Both the position numbers and the translations under genes were made by a program. Shown here piece after piece: positions 33,201-48,200 of a stretch of DNA of 64,000 nucleotides. Below the pieces are notes generated by a model. The model had not been told where the DNA came from and made no database searches. It worked only from the letters and a program-made list of their open reading frames with translations. Source of the stretch: Pectinophora gossypiella (Eukaryota > Arthropoda > Insecta > Lepidoptera > Gelechiidae); assembly GCF_024362695.1 (NCBI RefSeq), contig NC_065408.1, positions 4,526,001 to 4,590,000 on the forward strand. The letters run 5' to 3'. Every line of letters starts with the position of its first letter. Positions within the stretch are counted from its first letter, which is position 1.

Positions 33201-36200
33201 TTTATCATATTATTATGACAGGTTTCTTTTTATTATTATACCGTGCATTAATTATAATTGTAAATAAAAAGTTTCCAACTTTTAAATCAGTTACTTTTTA
33301 CTAAACGTCAAACCACGAAATTACTATGGAATTTGTAATGAAAAAGGAACCTGGGTCGTCATTGAAAAACGTGTCAAAATGTCACAATTATTATTTCATT
33401 TTTCTTTATTAAAATTCATAGATAATTTAAATAGAAAAAATAAAATGTTTTTTGTCACCTTTACATCTGTCTTTATTTAGTAAACTTTGACTTTGGTTAC
33501 TACCCAATAGATTCCTAGGTCAGAGATAAATTATGAAATTCTGATTACTACATAAAGACAGAATAAAACTCATTGACATATAAGCGCATTGTTTAAGAAA
33601 GGCAATATTGAATTATTTAATCTTATTAAGAGAATGACGAAATGTACCTCAGTGAATGGTATGTCCATGATAAATGTAAGAAATCTTTTTAAATTAATAA
33701 TAATAATAACCCTGAAATTTAATGGCAAATGCAATTTCATTCATAAAGCGTAGAGTAGCGCCGTTGTATATATATAGCGTACTTTCGTAACTCTGACTGA
33801 GAGTGCCAGTTACATTTAAAATATTATATTTTTTGGAAGTCCGAAACATAACACTACGTAAAAAAATTGGAATCGCTGATTTAGGACGTAAAGCCACCAG
33901 ACTTAGTGGGATCGGGCCGGACATGTTTGTCGCATGCACCCTGAGCGGTGGGCACGGATCGTTATGCATTGGGTGTCGATAGAGATGGCGCGACGACTTG
34001 GACGCTTGCCCAAGGGACTAGCCGGAATACGCACAGGACCGCGAAAAATGGAAAGAGGAAGGGGAGGCCTTTGCCCAGCAGTAGGATCTTGTAAGCCAGA
34101 TTAGATTCGATTTTTTCAAGCAAGTTAAATATTATCAAGAATCCAACGGACTCCGTGGTCCAGTGGCTGAGCGTTGTGCTCACAATCCGGAGGCCCCGGG
34201 TTTGAATCCCGGTGGGGATATATCAGAAAAATCACTTTCTGATCCCTAGTTTAGTTAGGACATTACAGGCGGATCGCCTGATTGTCCAAAATTAAGATGA
34301 TCTTTCTATCAGATGAACGCGATAGATGGTGATCCATATCGCAGCCATAATGGTCGAGCCAACTGTGTTAGTAGGTAATTCATTGGTGCAAGTCGGTTAC
34401 CGGGGTTCGAACCGGCGGTCCTTATTAAAGATGCAAACCGGACTACAGTAACTTTTCATGACTGTACATCCTATCAAGAACCCTTTAAATACAATTTAAC
34501 TGTTATAAAATCAATAAATATAAATCGTGTAGAGAATTTACATTTAAATGAAACAAGGAAGTTAAACCTCAACATAGATTTATCAACATTACATCAATTT
34601 ACGTACCAATTGAGAAATGGCATAACATAACATAATATAAGCTCCCGACAATATTTACAATTGAGTTAGTTAGATCAACTGAGTACCCATGCTTCACAGA
34701 ACTCTCTACTTTTATAGAATTGGTACACTTTCAAAGGACGTAATATACGATCCCGACGACCCGATTACTCTAGCCATAGAGGCAACCAATCAGCTCGCGA
34801 CACCAAACACTTCAGGACCCCGATACCGACCCCGCCGGCGTGGTCGACGATTTCCCTCAATCAGCGCTTATCGCTATCAACCCACTAGGGTCCATTATTT
34901 CTTACAAATATTTTTCCTCTCAGACGACGCCCTGAGCAGAGGTTCGCGCCCAATTGAGCACCCTCAGGCCTGTTGTCTTAAATGATGTACTGGGTGAGAG
35001 CCTTCAGCGCTCCCCATTTGTCCGGCCAAGTAATTAATGCCATCTGCGGCAAATCTACAATAAGTTACGGCAAAAAAAGTACACTTATTTTTTACAATAG
35101 TTAGAATTATTATTTTTACAAATATTTCTTGGAACTTCGTGTATTATGATCACTAGACCATCACACAGATACCTGTAGGTATTATCATTAATGATATAAC
35201 CGTATCATCATAAACTTAATGGCTTTTATTGGATTTTATTCGCGTTTCAAACACCTACGGGAAATATTACTGCAATCTTCTTCATGATTCATTTAGCCTT
35301 GTGGTGTATCACTAGCGTAGATATCGAAATAAGATATATACAAATAAAATAATTATTAAGAAAGAGATAGCGACAAAATAATGATTTCTGAAGTAAGGTA
35401 GAAATTCTAGAAAAAGGTTCAGAATAGGTCATATCTCCTTAACAGTAAATAATCGCTGAAAATATAGACGCTGACGTCGTTAACTGACGTATCTGAATTT
35501 TTTACCAAATCTGATTTTTTGCTATTGTCAATAAGACGCAAATTATCTTAGCAAAAAACTGCAGAGTTTGTAAAGTCAGCCACGGTTTCTGGTAGCCAAT
35601 GAATCCCCTCTATACAATTTATAATTTTGAACGTGAACTTCAAGGCCATTCTGTATATACCCAACAGTGGGACGTATTTATTCTAAATACATAATATATA
35701 TCTCCCACTCTTCAGTCCAAACTCTTCAGTAAATCAACCTGAAAGGATATTTTGCCCGAGGCTTCGCTCGCGTTAACACGTTCCCCTTTTCCAATGTACC
35801 TACAAATTTTAGCTTCTTATCTTAAAAACTGCGAAAAGTCTATATAAATATATAAAATGTTACCCCCACTTTGAAAGGTTGGGGGCATTTAAATAAAAAC
35901 GATGCACTATTTTTTTGTCAGAAGAAAATAGTTCGCATACCATTTTTTAGCTTTTTACTTTGAAAATTTCGCAATGCTTAATGAATTTCTCAACGGATAA
36001 CATGTTTCTGTCCACTTTACTATCAACACAAACGTGTATTATTTATTTCCTTCGTCATTATCTCCGGGTTCACTTACCTAATCTTCGCTAGGCAATCCCA
36101 AGTCTGGTTTTTGCAGAATCAAAAAATATTCAAAAAAGAAGGCTAAATGAATAATAAAATATCTTTTATGTTAATGACATAACTTGATACGTTTTTTCGA

Positions 36201-39200
36201 ATACCTATATGCCGTAAAAACTTGTGTAAGTATTTTGTATATATTTCTTTCCTTAATGTTTCGTTAGGCAATATTCACACGATGCCGCGCACCACGGCAT
36301 AAAAGAATAAAGGTTGGAATAGCCCTAACGCGCATTTTGTACGAGAACCGCTGTCGCCGTTTCAACCCCACGATAGCGCCACGCTACTACTTCTCAGATT
36401 TCTAAAAAACAATGATGTACTTTTTTTGTTTGTTAATCAAAAATAGTCCGCATACCAATTCTTAGCTTTCTACCTTGAAAATTGCGGAATGCTCCAAGCA
36501 AACTTCCGCCCCCCGTTTTTGGAAAGTGGGGGGTTTAAAATAAAAGACGAAAAATAGCCTATGTCACTCTGCATCACATTAACTATCACTACTTAAAAAA
36601 TCACGTCAATTTATTGCTCCGTTTTGCCGTGAGAGACGGACAAACAAATAGACACACACATACACTTTCGCATTCATAATCTTAGTATGGATTTTCAAAT
36701 CAAATCATTTATTATAATATTCATTATACGTCATACAGGATGCATTAGACAATAGTCTTAAAAATAATATCAACAAAAATAAATAAATTAATAAGTATTG
36801 AAACCAATAGGTAATAAATTAGTAATAATATCTAATATATTTATCGTAACTACTAACAATATATAATTCCATCAATTCAGATTTATAAATTCATCATTAT
36901 TCAAATTCAAATTCATCCGGAGCTCCGTACATAGGAAAGCGCTCCTACTTATATGGCATCAGTTCGGCCTTTCAACCTCCTTCTTCTATTCCGCGATTAG
37001 GACAACAAACACCAGATCGAGAAATAACATACAACAATATTACCTAAAAAACTGGTTAACAGCCAATCGCGTCGGTGCGCAGTGTCGTGTGAGATACCCC
37101 TTAAGGATTAACACTTGCAACTTGGAATTTCCACTTTATTAATGAAAAAAAAACTGTTAATAGTAATAATCAATAGTCCTAGTAATAAAAAGTTCCTAAA
37201 TTAAACGTCTATGACATAAACCTTTTGTACCATACATGAGATATGTAAACATTTTTCGGATCTATTTCATTATCAAGACGATATTAAGTGAACGAGTACT
37301 TACCAAGTTTCCTTTTTGTTTTGACGATTAGTAGCTTTCAATTATCATTTTTTTATTTAAATAATTTTATTTTTTGTTTTATTTTGTAATTTTTATTCCT
37401 GTTTTCTTGTTACTTTTTGTAAATATTTTAAGAGGCTGCCGTGGTCTAATGCCAATCTGTCCTAAGAGTTTCCTTACCACGGAGTATGACCACAGCTATC
37501 TGCTAAACATCACTATTTGGAAGAGTTTCACAGAATATACCTATTTTCTTGATTCATACTTTTTAAAACGTGATTTTTCCGTAGTCTGCTTTTAGTGGTA
37601 ATAAAGCTCTTTTTACATAACTTTTACCCCTTTTTATTGCTGGGACATCCCTGAGTAGGATGTCATTGTTCTATTTGACTAGGTTTTTAAGTTCTCTGAT
37701 AGGTCCTTGGTACACGCGACTACCGGGACATCGCGAATTTTTCACGATTGCGCACTTCAAAGGAAATATTATTGTATATTGCTTCTTCTTCTAACTTCTG
37801 CTAACGGCCTTCGTGGTCTAGTAGTTGTGCTCACGACCCGGAGGCCCCGAGTTCGAATCCCGGTGGGGATATATCACAAAAATCGCTTTGTAATCCCTAG
37901 TTTGGTTAGGACACTGCAGGCTGATCACCTGATTGTCCGAAAGTAAGATGATCCGTGCTTCGGAAAGCACGTTAAGACGTTGGTCCCGGTTACTACTTAC
38001 TAATGTAAGTATGTAGTCGTTACATGAGGCATGTCAGGGGCCTTTGGCGGCTCAATAATAACCCAGACACCAGGGTTGATGAGGTTGGTATTCCACCTCA
38101 CAACCTACACGATAAGAAGAGAAGAGTTCTCTGCTGCAATTTTCCATACAAAATTTAAATGTAGAGGTTTTTTTATTGCTTTTAAACAACTCTTTCTCAC
38201 ATCGTTAATTGGCTTAATATAGTACGTGTATTATTGAATAAAATGACAACGGCCTTAATAACAATTAATAATTGTGGATTTTACAGTCATGTAAACGTCT
38301 TCCTCCTTATAAAAAAGGTAAAGATCGATATGAATTGACAACGATGACAGTATTTAAGCCTTTATCAATAATTTTATGAAAGCATACAGTAGGTATATTA
38401 CACTTAATTATAACTTCCGTGAAACTCAATCGACCTGCGGCTTAATGATGCACTACAAGACTCGTCCAGGTTTCTGAAATTTCGCCCTTTTTGTGAGTGA
38501 TCATCAATTTCCTTGATTTTTGTCTCAAATAATAGGTAATTCACTTAAATTTAAGTAATAAAATTTACGTCTTTGGAATGTTAGAGATACCAATTTAATG
38601 GTAACACATACGTCATCAATGGGCTAGCAATGGCGGCTTGTCATAGGATTAGGCATACCTGGTCTTCTTATACCATGGTTCCATTGAGCACAGGACTCCC
38701 CTCAATAAAGAGGAGAGAGCATTCTCTACACCCAGCTCCAGTACGATGTTGCACATAATATAGAATTACCTAATATAATCAAATCAGAGTAGTAACATCG
38801 ATTGGCGAAATTATTTCTAAACAACAATATCTTAATACCTATACTATTTATTATCTTCTTTTTCTATCGTGTGGGTTGTGAGATGGATTACCAACCTGAT
38901 CAACCCTAGTGCCAGGGTTATTACTGAGTCGCCATAAGGCTCTGACATGGCTCATGTAACGACTACTTACTTATATCAGTAAGTAGTAACCAGGACCAAC
39001 GGGTTAAGGTGGTTTGGACAATCAGGTGATCAGCCTTTAATGTCCTACTACCCAAACTAGGGATCACAAAGTGATTTGTCCCCACCGGGATTCGAAATTA
39101 TTTACTATGATAGTCTGGGACGCAGAAGTACCAACTACCTTACCTATCCTTTCTATAAAACTGTACATATAGCTAGCACTCCCACTGGAGTAATTTCCTA

Positions 39201-42200
39201 ACAAGGTGATTAAAGCTTTGAACGGGCAATTTTCTTGATTGTACATCTTGGAACCATTATTCATAGCTTGACAATGTAGTCTTTAATTTAAGATTGGCTA
39301 ATTCCCTCTACCTTTATTGTTTGCTTTATCTAATTCCACGTTTTGAACACCAACTGTTTCACAAGTGCTACTTTTAGTATAATAATAACATAAACTGCCT
39401 ATATACGTCCCACTGCTGGGCACAGGCCTCCCCTCAATCAACCGGAGAGGGTATGGAGCATACTCCACCACGCTGCTCCACTGCGGGTTGGTGGAGGTGT
39501 TTTTACGGCTAATAGCCGGGACCAACGGCTTAACGTGCCTTCCGAAGCACGGAATTATCCTTTAATTTTGAACCTAGTTTTTGAAGCTTTTGTTTTTTAA
39601 ATTGATTCCTTTGTTTCATGAGACCTACACTGGAGTCCGTAATAGCTTTGTTCGAAGAAAACGTTATGTGCGTCGCAGTGTCATAGAATAAATAATAATA
39701 CTACGTAACGAAGGGCATTTCTTCGACGCAATGACGTCATATATCGTCTGAAACAGACGTATAAGGCCAATGATGATGATGAGAAGGGCACCTCTCCGCT
39801 CCTAGCGTCTGAGTTACCTTACCCCCCCCCCCCCCCCCCCCCTAGAATACAGTTTAGACTTGAATCGTATGGGTCAGACGTCACACACACAGATGCGCGT
39901 GTACGATAACATCAGTGTGTGGTGTCTATGTAAAACGAGGTTGTTTGTATGAAGTGTCCGGGTTGTGACAGTGTCACGGATTGTAATCCCGGTTCAGCTT
40001 TAAACCACTGAATTCGACTTTATGAGTTTGAATTCATGTTTGGAACATAGATAGTTGATATTATCATGATGTTTCCAGTGTTAATGTCCGGTTAATGGCA
40101 ATACGCTTGCCCCCTATTACATGGGGTTTAAACAAAGCTTGTATGGACTAAGTAAGTGTGTATAGCGTACATTCATACAAGTACTTGTAGGTTGTTAGTG
40201 GCATCGTAACGAATACTGAGGGATATGATTTAAACCATGAGTCAGAGTTGATATCAAGTCGAATTTCTTGTCGGAAAATTCATCGAAATGTTAGCGTTTT
40301 TTTAAATTATTTTCGGTTCCATACTTTTGCGACGGAAAATTCCACTTGATATCAAATCAGAATCACGGTCAGAATCATCCCTCAAAGTTTTCGTTACGAT
40401 GTCAGTGTATTATACATCTGCGTAACCCTTACGTTATTTTCAGTTAAGTAGCATTCACTACTTGCCCAAAAGTCACTGCTTGGCTGGAAGTACGGTCACG
40501 AACATTAATATGTATACACTTTGGTACCATGTCACATTAACTTTTTTGACAAGTCTCACTAAATGTCAAATATGTTAGTTCGACATCCTAAAGTGGGTAC
40601 ATTATATTGCTCATGACTGTACTCTGAGGCAATACCTTCTAAGACGTGTAAAAGTATTATATCGTACTTGCGCAGGTGTTTACATTAAGCGCTCATTAAC
40701 AACAAATGGTGAATTAATAACTTGTTATTACGCACACTTTCATAATCTTTACATTACTAATTACTAGCAGGTACCAAGCCACATTTTTGTCATTTTTGTT
40801 GTTGTCATACAATATTACTAAAGAATTTGTGATTATTAATTACATAATGCAACGATATCGATGGCTTAGCGGTGGAATGCGAGACTTCCATTACGAATTG
40901 TTTTGATTTGATTTGATACGAATCTAATAACATAAACAATTTATAATAGGTATCTATCTGGCACCTGACAGAGGGCAGTAGTAACTGTCAGTACTAATCA
41001 GAGGCGGAGGACAGGAGTAATAGGGCAGTGTTTTCCCTCTTGCCTTTAGTTCCACAGTACTCTGTCTGACGCAATTGTCATGGCGCCCAGAGCAGTGTAT
41101 TTCAAAGCCGTACTAAGACTCCTGTCCTCGGCCTCTGAATAGTACTGATAGTTACTGCTGCCCTCTGTCAGGTAACAGGTTACAGTCCCTGCGACTTGCC
41201 CCTTCCGTCTCCACCTCTACAATCGTTGAGGCCTTCATCCGTATCCCTGGGTAAAGGATTCTACTACTATTTACTTACTAAGTACTACTACTTACTCGAT
41301 ACTTGATACTACTTTAATCGAATACCATATATTTTCTGTTAGTCGAACTATTCTTCGAACAAATTAAGCGGATCTACTCAGTCTGTATCCACACACTTCT
41401 GGATATAGGCCTCCACTATTTCACGCCATCCTTACCGGTTCTGTGCAAGTATCACCCACTGTTTACCGATGTTAACCGGCTGAAATATTATTCATCACTA
41501 ATTTAAGAGCCACGCTCTTGTCGGTGTAGCATTCTCCAATATTGTCTATCAAAGACCAATTCCTTCACTTCCTTATAAGACACGACGTTCGCCTTCTCTT
41601 TAGTCTGATCCATATTATTATTATTAAGTACATTAAAATTAAAAGAGGTACCAATATTGAAAAAAAAATACAATTCATAGTTATTATTAAATACATCAAA
41701 ATCATGTTTATAAATTAAAGAATTCTTCCAACTCACCATAATAAGGCGTCAATAGGATGAGCAAAGCCACAGAAAACAGTGATTTATTTTGTTGCAATAA
41801 AGTTTATATGAAGTTTAATTTTGAAATTAAAGTCCTAAGATTAATATAGGAAGAATCGAGATAGGTCAGCAGAAAGATAATGCAAGCAAAGACTTTCATA
41901 CATAGGCCGTGTATGAAAATGGACGATGGTTATTGAGGTCGCATCGCCATAAAAGTCTGTAGATGTAGGAGGTATGCGATAATTACTACGATGTCACTGA
42001 CACGTACTTTCAATTTACGATTATTACGCGCAGTATGTGCGTTCAACCTTTGATTTTTGACAAAGAGAAAATTAAATCGAAACAATTTCTGACTCTTGTA
42101 AAGCCGGGACGAGCGAACCCCGCGTCCTCCTGTCCATGCGAAATTCTTTGAAAAAGAAACTAAAATCCTTTGATTTCTGATAACAATTATAATATTATTG

Positions 42201-45200
42201 AAATATGAACAGTGTTACCTAACCTATACAGCTGGGTTAAGAAATATTGCATCTGTGGTGGAGTGGGAGCGAATTAAAAACAGAAAACGTATTTAGCTGC
42301 TTATATCTTCCAGCGGGCATAGAATAAAGAATAATATAATTTTACTACGTATTGAACAATGTACGTATTGAACAGTAATTCCCCGCCCCGCACCAATTCG
42401 TATCGGGCGCCTACCTCATCCCCCTCTCGGTCTTACTTAAGGCTAAATGGCGGTAAGCCGCTAAGGAGTCAGAGCGGGTTTCCACTGACGTGGAAAAGGG
42501 CGGAGAAGAGCGGAGATGTGCGGATTTGACCAATCACAGCGTTCGAGAGAGCGAAACACGAAGACGCTCTGTCACTCTCTCCCTCACGGTGATTGGTCGA
42601 TTCCTGCATATCTCCGCTCGTCTCCGTACAGCTCCGCGTCACAGGGACAACGCGCGGACTGTGTCTCGCTCGCACTAACGCGCTAGGCGGCATATATTAA
42701 GGAGTATCCGGATATTGTATGGAGTATCCGGGGTGTGGCCAAGTGTAGCTGCAAGTAGCTCTGCCAATCCTGCTAGGTATAAGTGGCGTGTATCTGCCAT
42801 TATAACTCAAATTGTATATCCTTCTCAACGTAATTGCCAACGATAAACTTGTCAAAGGCAAATACAACGTTTTTTTACGATTCTACGTACATCGTTAAAA
42901 AAATTCAAAGGTGTTATGGTTTTCTTATGTAGGTGTCAAAATATGAGTCTTCACTATGGTAACATAGTATACCTGTTATACCTGCATACTACACATTATT
43001 ATGTAATGGATCACATAAAAAAACTAAGGATGTCTCTATGGTACTTTTTTTATTTATTTATTCAATATCAGAAAAACAATACAATCCTTAAAAAAATGAG
43101 ACGCCCCTCTAAACAGAATACCCGTATAGCTACTTTTTGTTCTGATTGTTCGGTTAAGGTATTGGCTACTGTTTATCTTAGTTTTTTGTAACCAAAGTGT
43201 CTACAGTTTGGCTTGTGATTACTAATGGCTCTGTCCACCCTTTTACAGGTTATAATCGTGACTTAATATCACAAAAATCACTTTGTGAGCTATGGTTAGG
43301 TTAGGAAATTGCAGGCTGATCACCCGATTGTCCGTAAGTTCTTACGTGTATGCTGCACTTTTAACGACTAATTAGTCATGTTCTTTTTATTATTATCATA
43401 TTATTCGTTCCTTGTAAACTTAATATTATAACGTACAGATATAAACTCATGCTTATTTCCCACCGGGGTAAGCAGAGACTTTGGAATTCCATTTGCTTCG
43501 ATCCTGACACACTTCTCTTGATTTCTCCACATCGTTTAATACACGCACGCCAGTTCAAAGTAGATCGTACTTAACCTTTTCTAAAAACAATAATAATAAT
43601 ATAATTACGTTCTATATTATAATAATACAGAATACATCATTCATAGGTGGTATAAATTGTAATCATTATTACATCTAAACCAATCTTAACTCTCCATTGA
43701 AGGTCAATATGTCTTATTCTGTCATATATAAATACATGTATATACACGTATATATGTAGAAGAAGGACTTGGAGAAGAACCTTGATAGAACTCTCTGATT
43801 TAATATTAAATGATCGAGTACTTAAGTGGTCATATAATTTATTATTATTTATACACACTTATTTAAATTATTATAATAATATTATGTTGCATTAATTGCA
43901 CTATTCACGTGCATGCTGCACTTTTAACGGTTTATTATTTTTTTTTTAATTAAGCAGAGACTATGATTATTATTCTGCCATATTTGGTACTAGCTATATC
44001 CAAAATTTTTTTTGTGTTCTCATAGAATAATTTCAAAAAATCATTAAGTTTACCTAATACTTACTTGGGTACCTAAAATTTGATACTTAAGTACTTAACA
44101 TTAGTAAGCACTAATGTTGGTACTAATGGAATCAAAGGCCTTGAACTCCATATTGGCTTTACACAAATTGTGGAAGATAAAGATTTGGTATAAAAAATAT
44201 TATACAGGTTGTTAGTGACATCGCAAGTATCGCAACGAATACTGAGAGAGATGATTCGGACCATGATTCTGGGTTGATATCAAGTGGAATTTCAAATCAA
44301 ATCAAATCAAATATACTTTATTGCACACGACATACAAAACAAATTAACACAGATGATGAAAGATACAGTACAATCTGGCGGCCTTATTGCTAAGCAGCAA
44401 TTTCTTCCAGGCAACCAGTGGATAGGAAACATTATTACAATTTGGTACGGGAATTTCCTGTCGGAAAATTTATGATTTTTTTTTATTGTTACCAGTTCCG
44501 TACTATTGCGAAGGAAAATTCCACTTGATATCAACTCAGAATTATTATGGTCTAAAATTCTGAATCAAAGTTTTCGGTATGATGTCACTGACAGCTGTAT
44601 ATATCCATAAGAAAGATAAAGATAAGGTTATCCGTTTTTTTTCTATATATGCAATAGCGCGTAATATTTCTTATGTTACACCTACTATTGAATTTATCTT
44701 AATACTTTACGACATAAAGATTACGGCATAGGTAATTCTGCATTGTTTATATAATTACAGGCTGAAAATTACAAGGCTCACGGTACAATTAAAAGTGACA
44801 TCACCATAATTGATTAACTCCTTTAACAATTATTATTTTCCAGCGATTTATGAATAACACAACATAACATAAACTCACGATTATAGTATACCAATTGGGG
44901 TAGTCAGAAGTACATCCATCGCAAGATGAACTAAGTACCCACACCTCACTGAGCTTTCTGTTAGACCAACGACCATTAGGTGGTCGATTTATCAAAAAAT
45001 TTAGTTAGGTATGAGATAATGTAGTATTTTAAAATTCCATGAAACGAATGTATACTAGAAGAAAGAGGTCTATGATCAGTTTTATTTTGTCTATGACAAT
45101 ATTCTAGAATGATCGATAGTCGTTACTCGGAATGGCGAAAAGCTTGTACCTACGGTATGTGTGGTAAAAATTAAATAAACTGTGTCGGAGCTCAGCTTGT

Positions 45201-48200
45201 CATGTTATTTGTTTTCAATAATGGTGCTGATTCCTGTAAATACCATCTAATTTTATTTTAAGTTATATCTGTCATTTTCTTATCCGCCGAAAAGGAAAAG
45301 GACGGGTAATCGACAAGCATAAAATTTATGGAACACACGTCAATTTTAAGGACAAATCTAAAACAACCGTCTAAAAATTTTACATCAGTCAATAACCCGA
45401 CACAGGCAAGTAGACAGCACGTCAAACGGATTGCATACCAGCGACATACCTTTTTGATTCGCCCGGGTTATTCATTCATTTACTCATTCTTCCTAAAATT
45501 AAGAGCTGTGAATCATCCGTCCCTTTCCTTTTCGACGGATATGAAAATGACGGATATAAATTAAAATAAAATTAGGCGGTGTCTGCAGGAATCGGGGCCA
45601 ATATATTACTTACTTATAATACATTTTTTTTTATTTAATTGCCACATTAAATATAAATGTTGCGATAAAATTTGAATACTTACTATGTGTGTTATCACTT
45701 GCTCAGCAGAGAAGGAAAACATCGTGCAATGACCTAACTTGTATTGGGACCTGTTGTAGTTTTCCCTTCGCGGATTTGAAGTTCACAGAAGCAGTCGTTT
45801 CTAATTAATTATGTCTCTCACTACCCCTTTTGGATTCACGCATAATGGGCCATCTTAGAGTCTAAATGCGGAAAACAGAGCCCACTAACATAAACCCCTT
45901 TTGGATTACGGGCGTCAATTTCTGTATGTACGTATATACATTGTATAATATAAAGGTCGAATTGGGAACCTGTCTTTTTGAAGTTGGTTATTAAATGTGT
46001 TTCTCTAGTTATTAAATAGTTTGTAATGTATACCTACATTGATTTAAAAGACGTGTTGCTGTTGCAGTTTCTTGTCGTTTCTTCTCCTCAGCCATAAAAG
46101 CTTGCGAAATGACTTTGATTCAAAAATGTTAAATTAAAATTCAACGAAGTCAAGTAACAAGTAGTAGTAGTAGTTCAAGTTTATCTGCGATAATTACGTT
46201 GAATAAAAGTTTCTGATTCTGATTCAAAATAGTTTCGTATCATGCAAACACCCTAGTCAGGTGAAAAACCGTAAAATCATTAGTCATAATTAGTAAGATA
46301 GTTATGAACACGATCACATTAATATTGGCTTCACATAATTATGATCGCATTAATATTAACTGCACATAAATTGACTTAATCACATTTTCTTTGGCGACAT
46401 TGCAACAACATAGTAATTAGGTATTACTGCAAAACCACAGTCACAATAGGTATAGTTCCTGTGAACTTTCTTCACTGTTGATAGTAATCAATTATTTCCC
46501 CGTTTGATGTAAAGTTGAAGTATACTATAAGGTTATGTTTATAAAGGTGGGTTTTGTCTAAAAACAGACAACACCTTGTGACTTTGCCCCAGTTTGCGTG
46601 GGAATAACTGACAAAGTTCGTCGTACTAGAATACGTCAATCGGAATTGAATAATTTCAGGGCGTTTGTTTAAGATCCCTAGACCTAATTCATAAGTGTCC
46701 AAAATTAAAAATCCAAAATAAGAGACGCTTTATTCACATATTCGAAATTTCTTTTAGGTTAAGTACTCTTCTTCTTTTATCGTGTGAGTTGTGTGGTACA
46801 TTACCAACCTCATCAACCCTGGTGTCATGGTTATTATTTACTTAAAGATCAATGTGTTACTGTGGGTACACCTCGGTCAAGTGGTTAATACCATGTGCGG
46901 CAAATCTACAATACGTCACGTCAAAAAGTCACGTCAAACCTTGGGGAAAATGCTATTAACTCGTAGGTACCTACGTAAGATTAGACTGATCCATTTTGTT
47001 GATGTGAAGTACCTATTAGGTTTGGCCCGAATGGCTGGCAATCACTACTAACTACTCGTACTTTATCACTATGTATATTATCCAACTGTGACTCTTATTT
47101 TCAGAAACATTAGTTAAACAATCGGGTTTGGATTTTGAAAGAACTTTGGACCTTGGCTGGTTCCTTTGACTTTCGCCAAGAAGATAGTTACATGCATACA
47201 CACATAAGCAGAGTGCTTACCCAGGTGGGAAATAGGCGTGGATTCATGCAAATGGAATTTCATAGTCTCTAACTATGAAATTCCATTTCCTTCGATCCTG
47301 ACACACTTCTCTTGCTTCCTCCACATTCACCAATCGTTCCTTACACGCATGCCGGTTCAGCGAAGATCGCACATTTTCTAAGGACATCTCCAATTTGGTC
47401 AATATTCTAGGTCTTCCTCTGCTAGTCCTACCAACTTTCGCTTTATATACTGCTTTCGTAATCCCATTATCCTTCATCAACTACATTCTCTTCTAAATCC
47501 AAAGAGATAAACAGTTTAAACACACAAACAAACAAACAAACAGTTTGGGCAGCGCAGGACCGATCGTCGTGGAGATCCTTGGGGGAGGCCTATGCCCAGC
47601 AGTGGGCGTCGTACGGCTGATGATGATGAAACAGTTTAAAAAACAGCTGTTATGAACTGATTATTATTACTGATTAATTGCTGCTTAGCAATAAGGCCGC
47701 CAGATTGTACTGTATTTATCGTCCATTTGTGTAAATTTGTTTTGATTATTCAGGTTATATACTAAAGTTTCGAATGCAAATAGCAAAAGTGGCTACTAAT
47801 TTGTGTTTTAAAAACTTTTAGTCATGCGTGTGTTTTAAAACAAAGTAAAAAAGTACATGTTTACATAAACTTAAGCTCACAATTCCAGTGCAGCCACTGA
47901 GAAGTATTTTGTACATACTTAATACACAACCATTGTAAGCATATATGATTTTTGTGATCGCAATAAAATTAAAATGAAACGGAGCAATATTTTTACCTTT
48001 ATTTGGCTTCGAGTATCCTTTTTTGTAGATAGGTCAACAACCTGTATAAAAACAAAAATTGGAATTTCCCGACCATAAGGCCATATTAGTATGGAATAAT
48101 TACTGTTATGATGGTGAAGTCGAACATCATCATCATCATCAGCCCATTAACGTCCCCACTGCTGGGGCACGGGCCATCCCTATGGATGGATAGGGAGATC

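Noticed and set aside
42469..42693. Opposed ORFs at 42.5 kb as genes
   Set aside because: They are products of a GC-rich inverted repeat.
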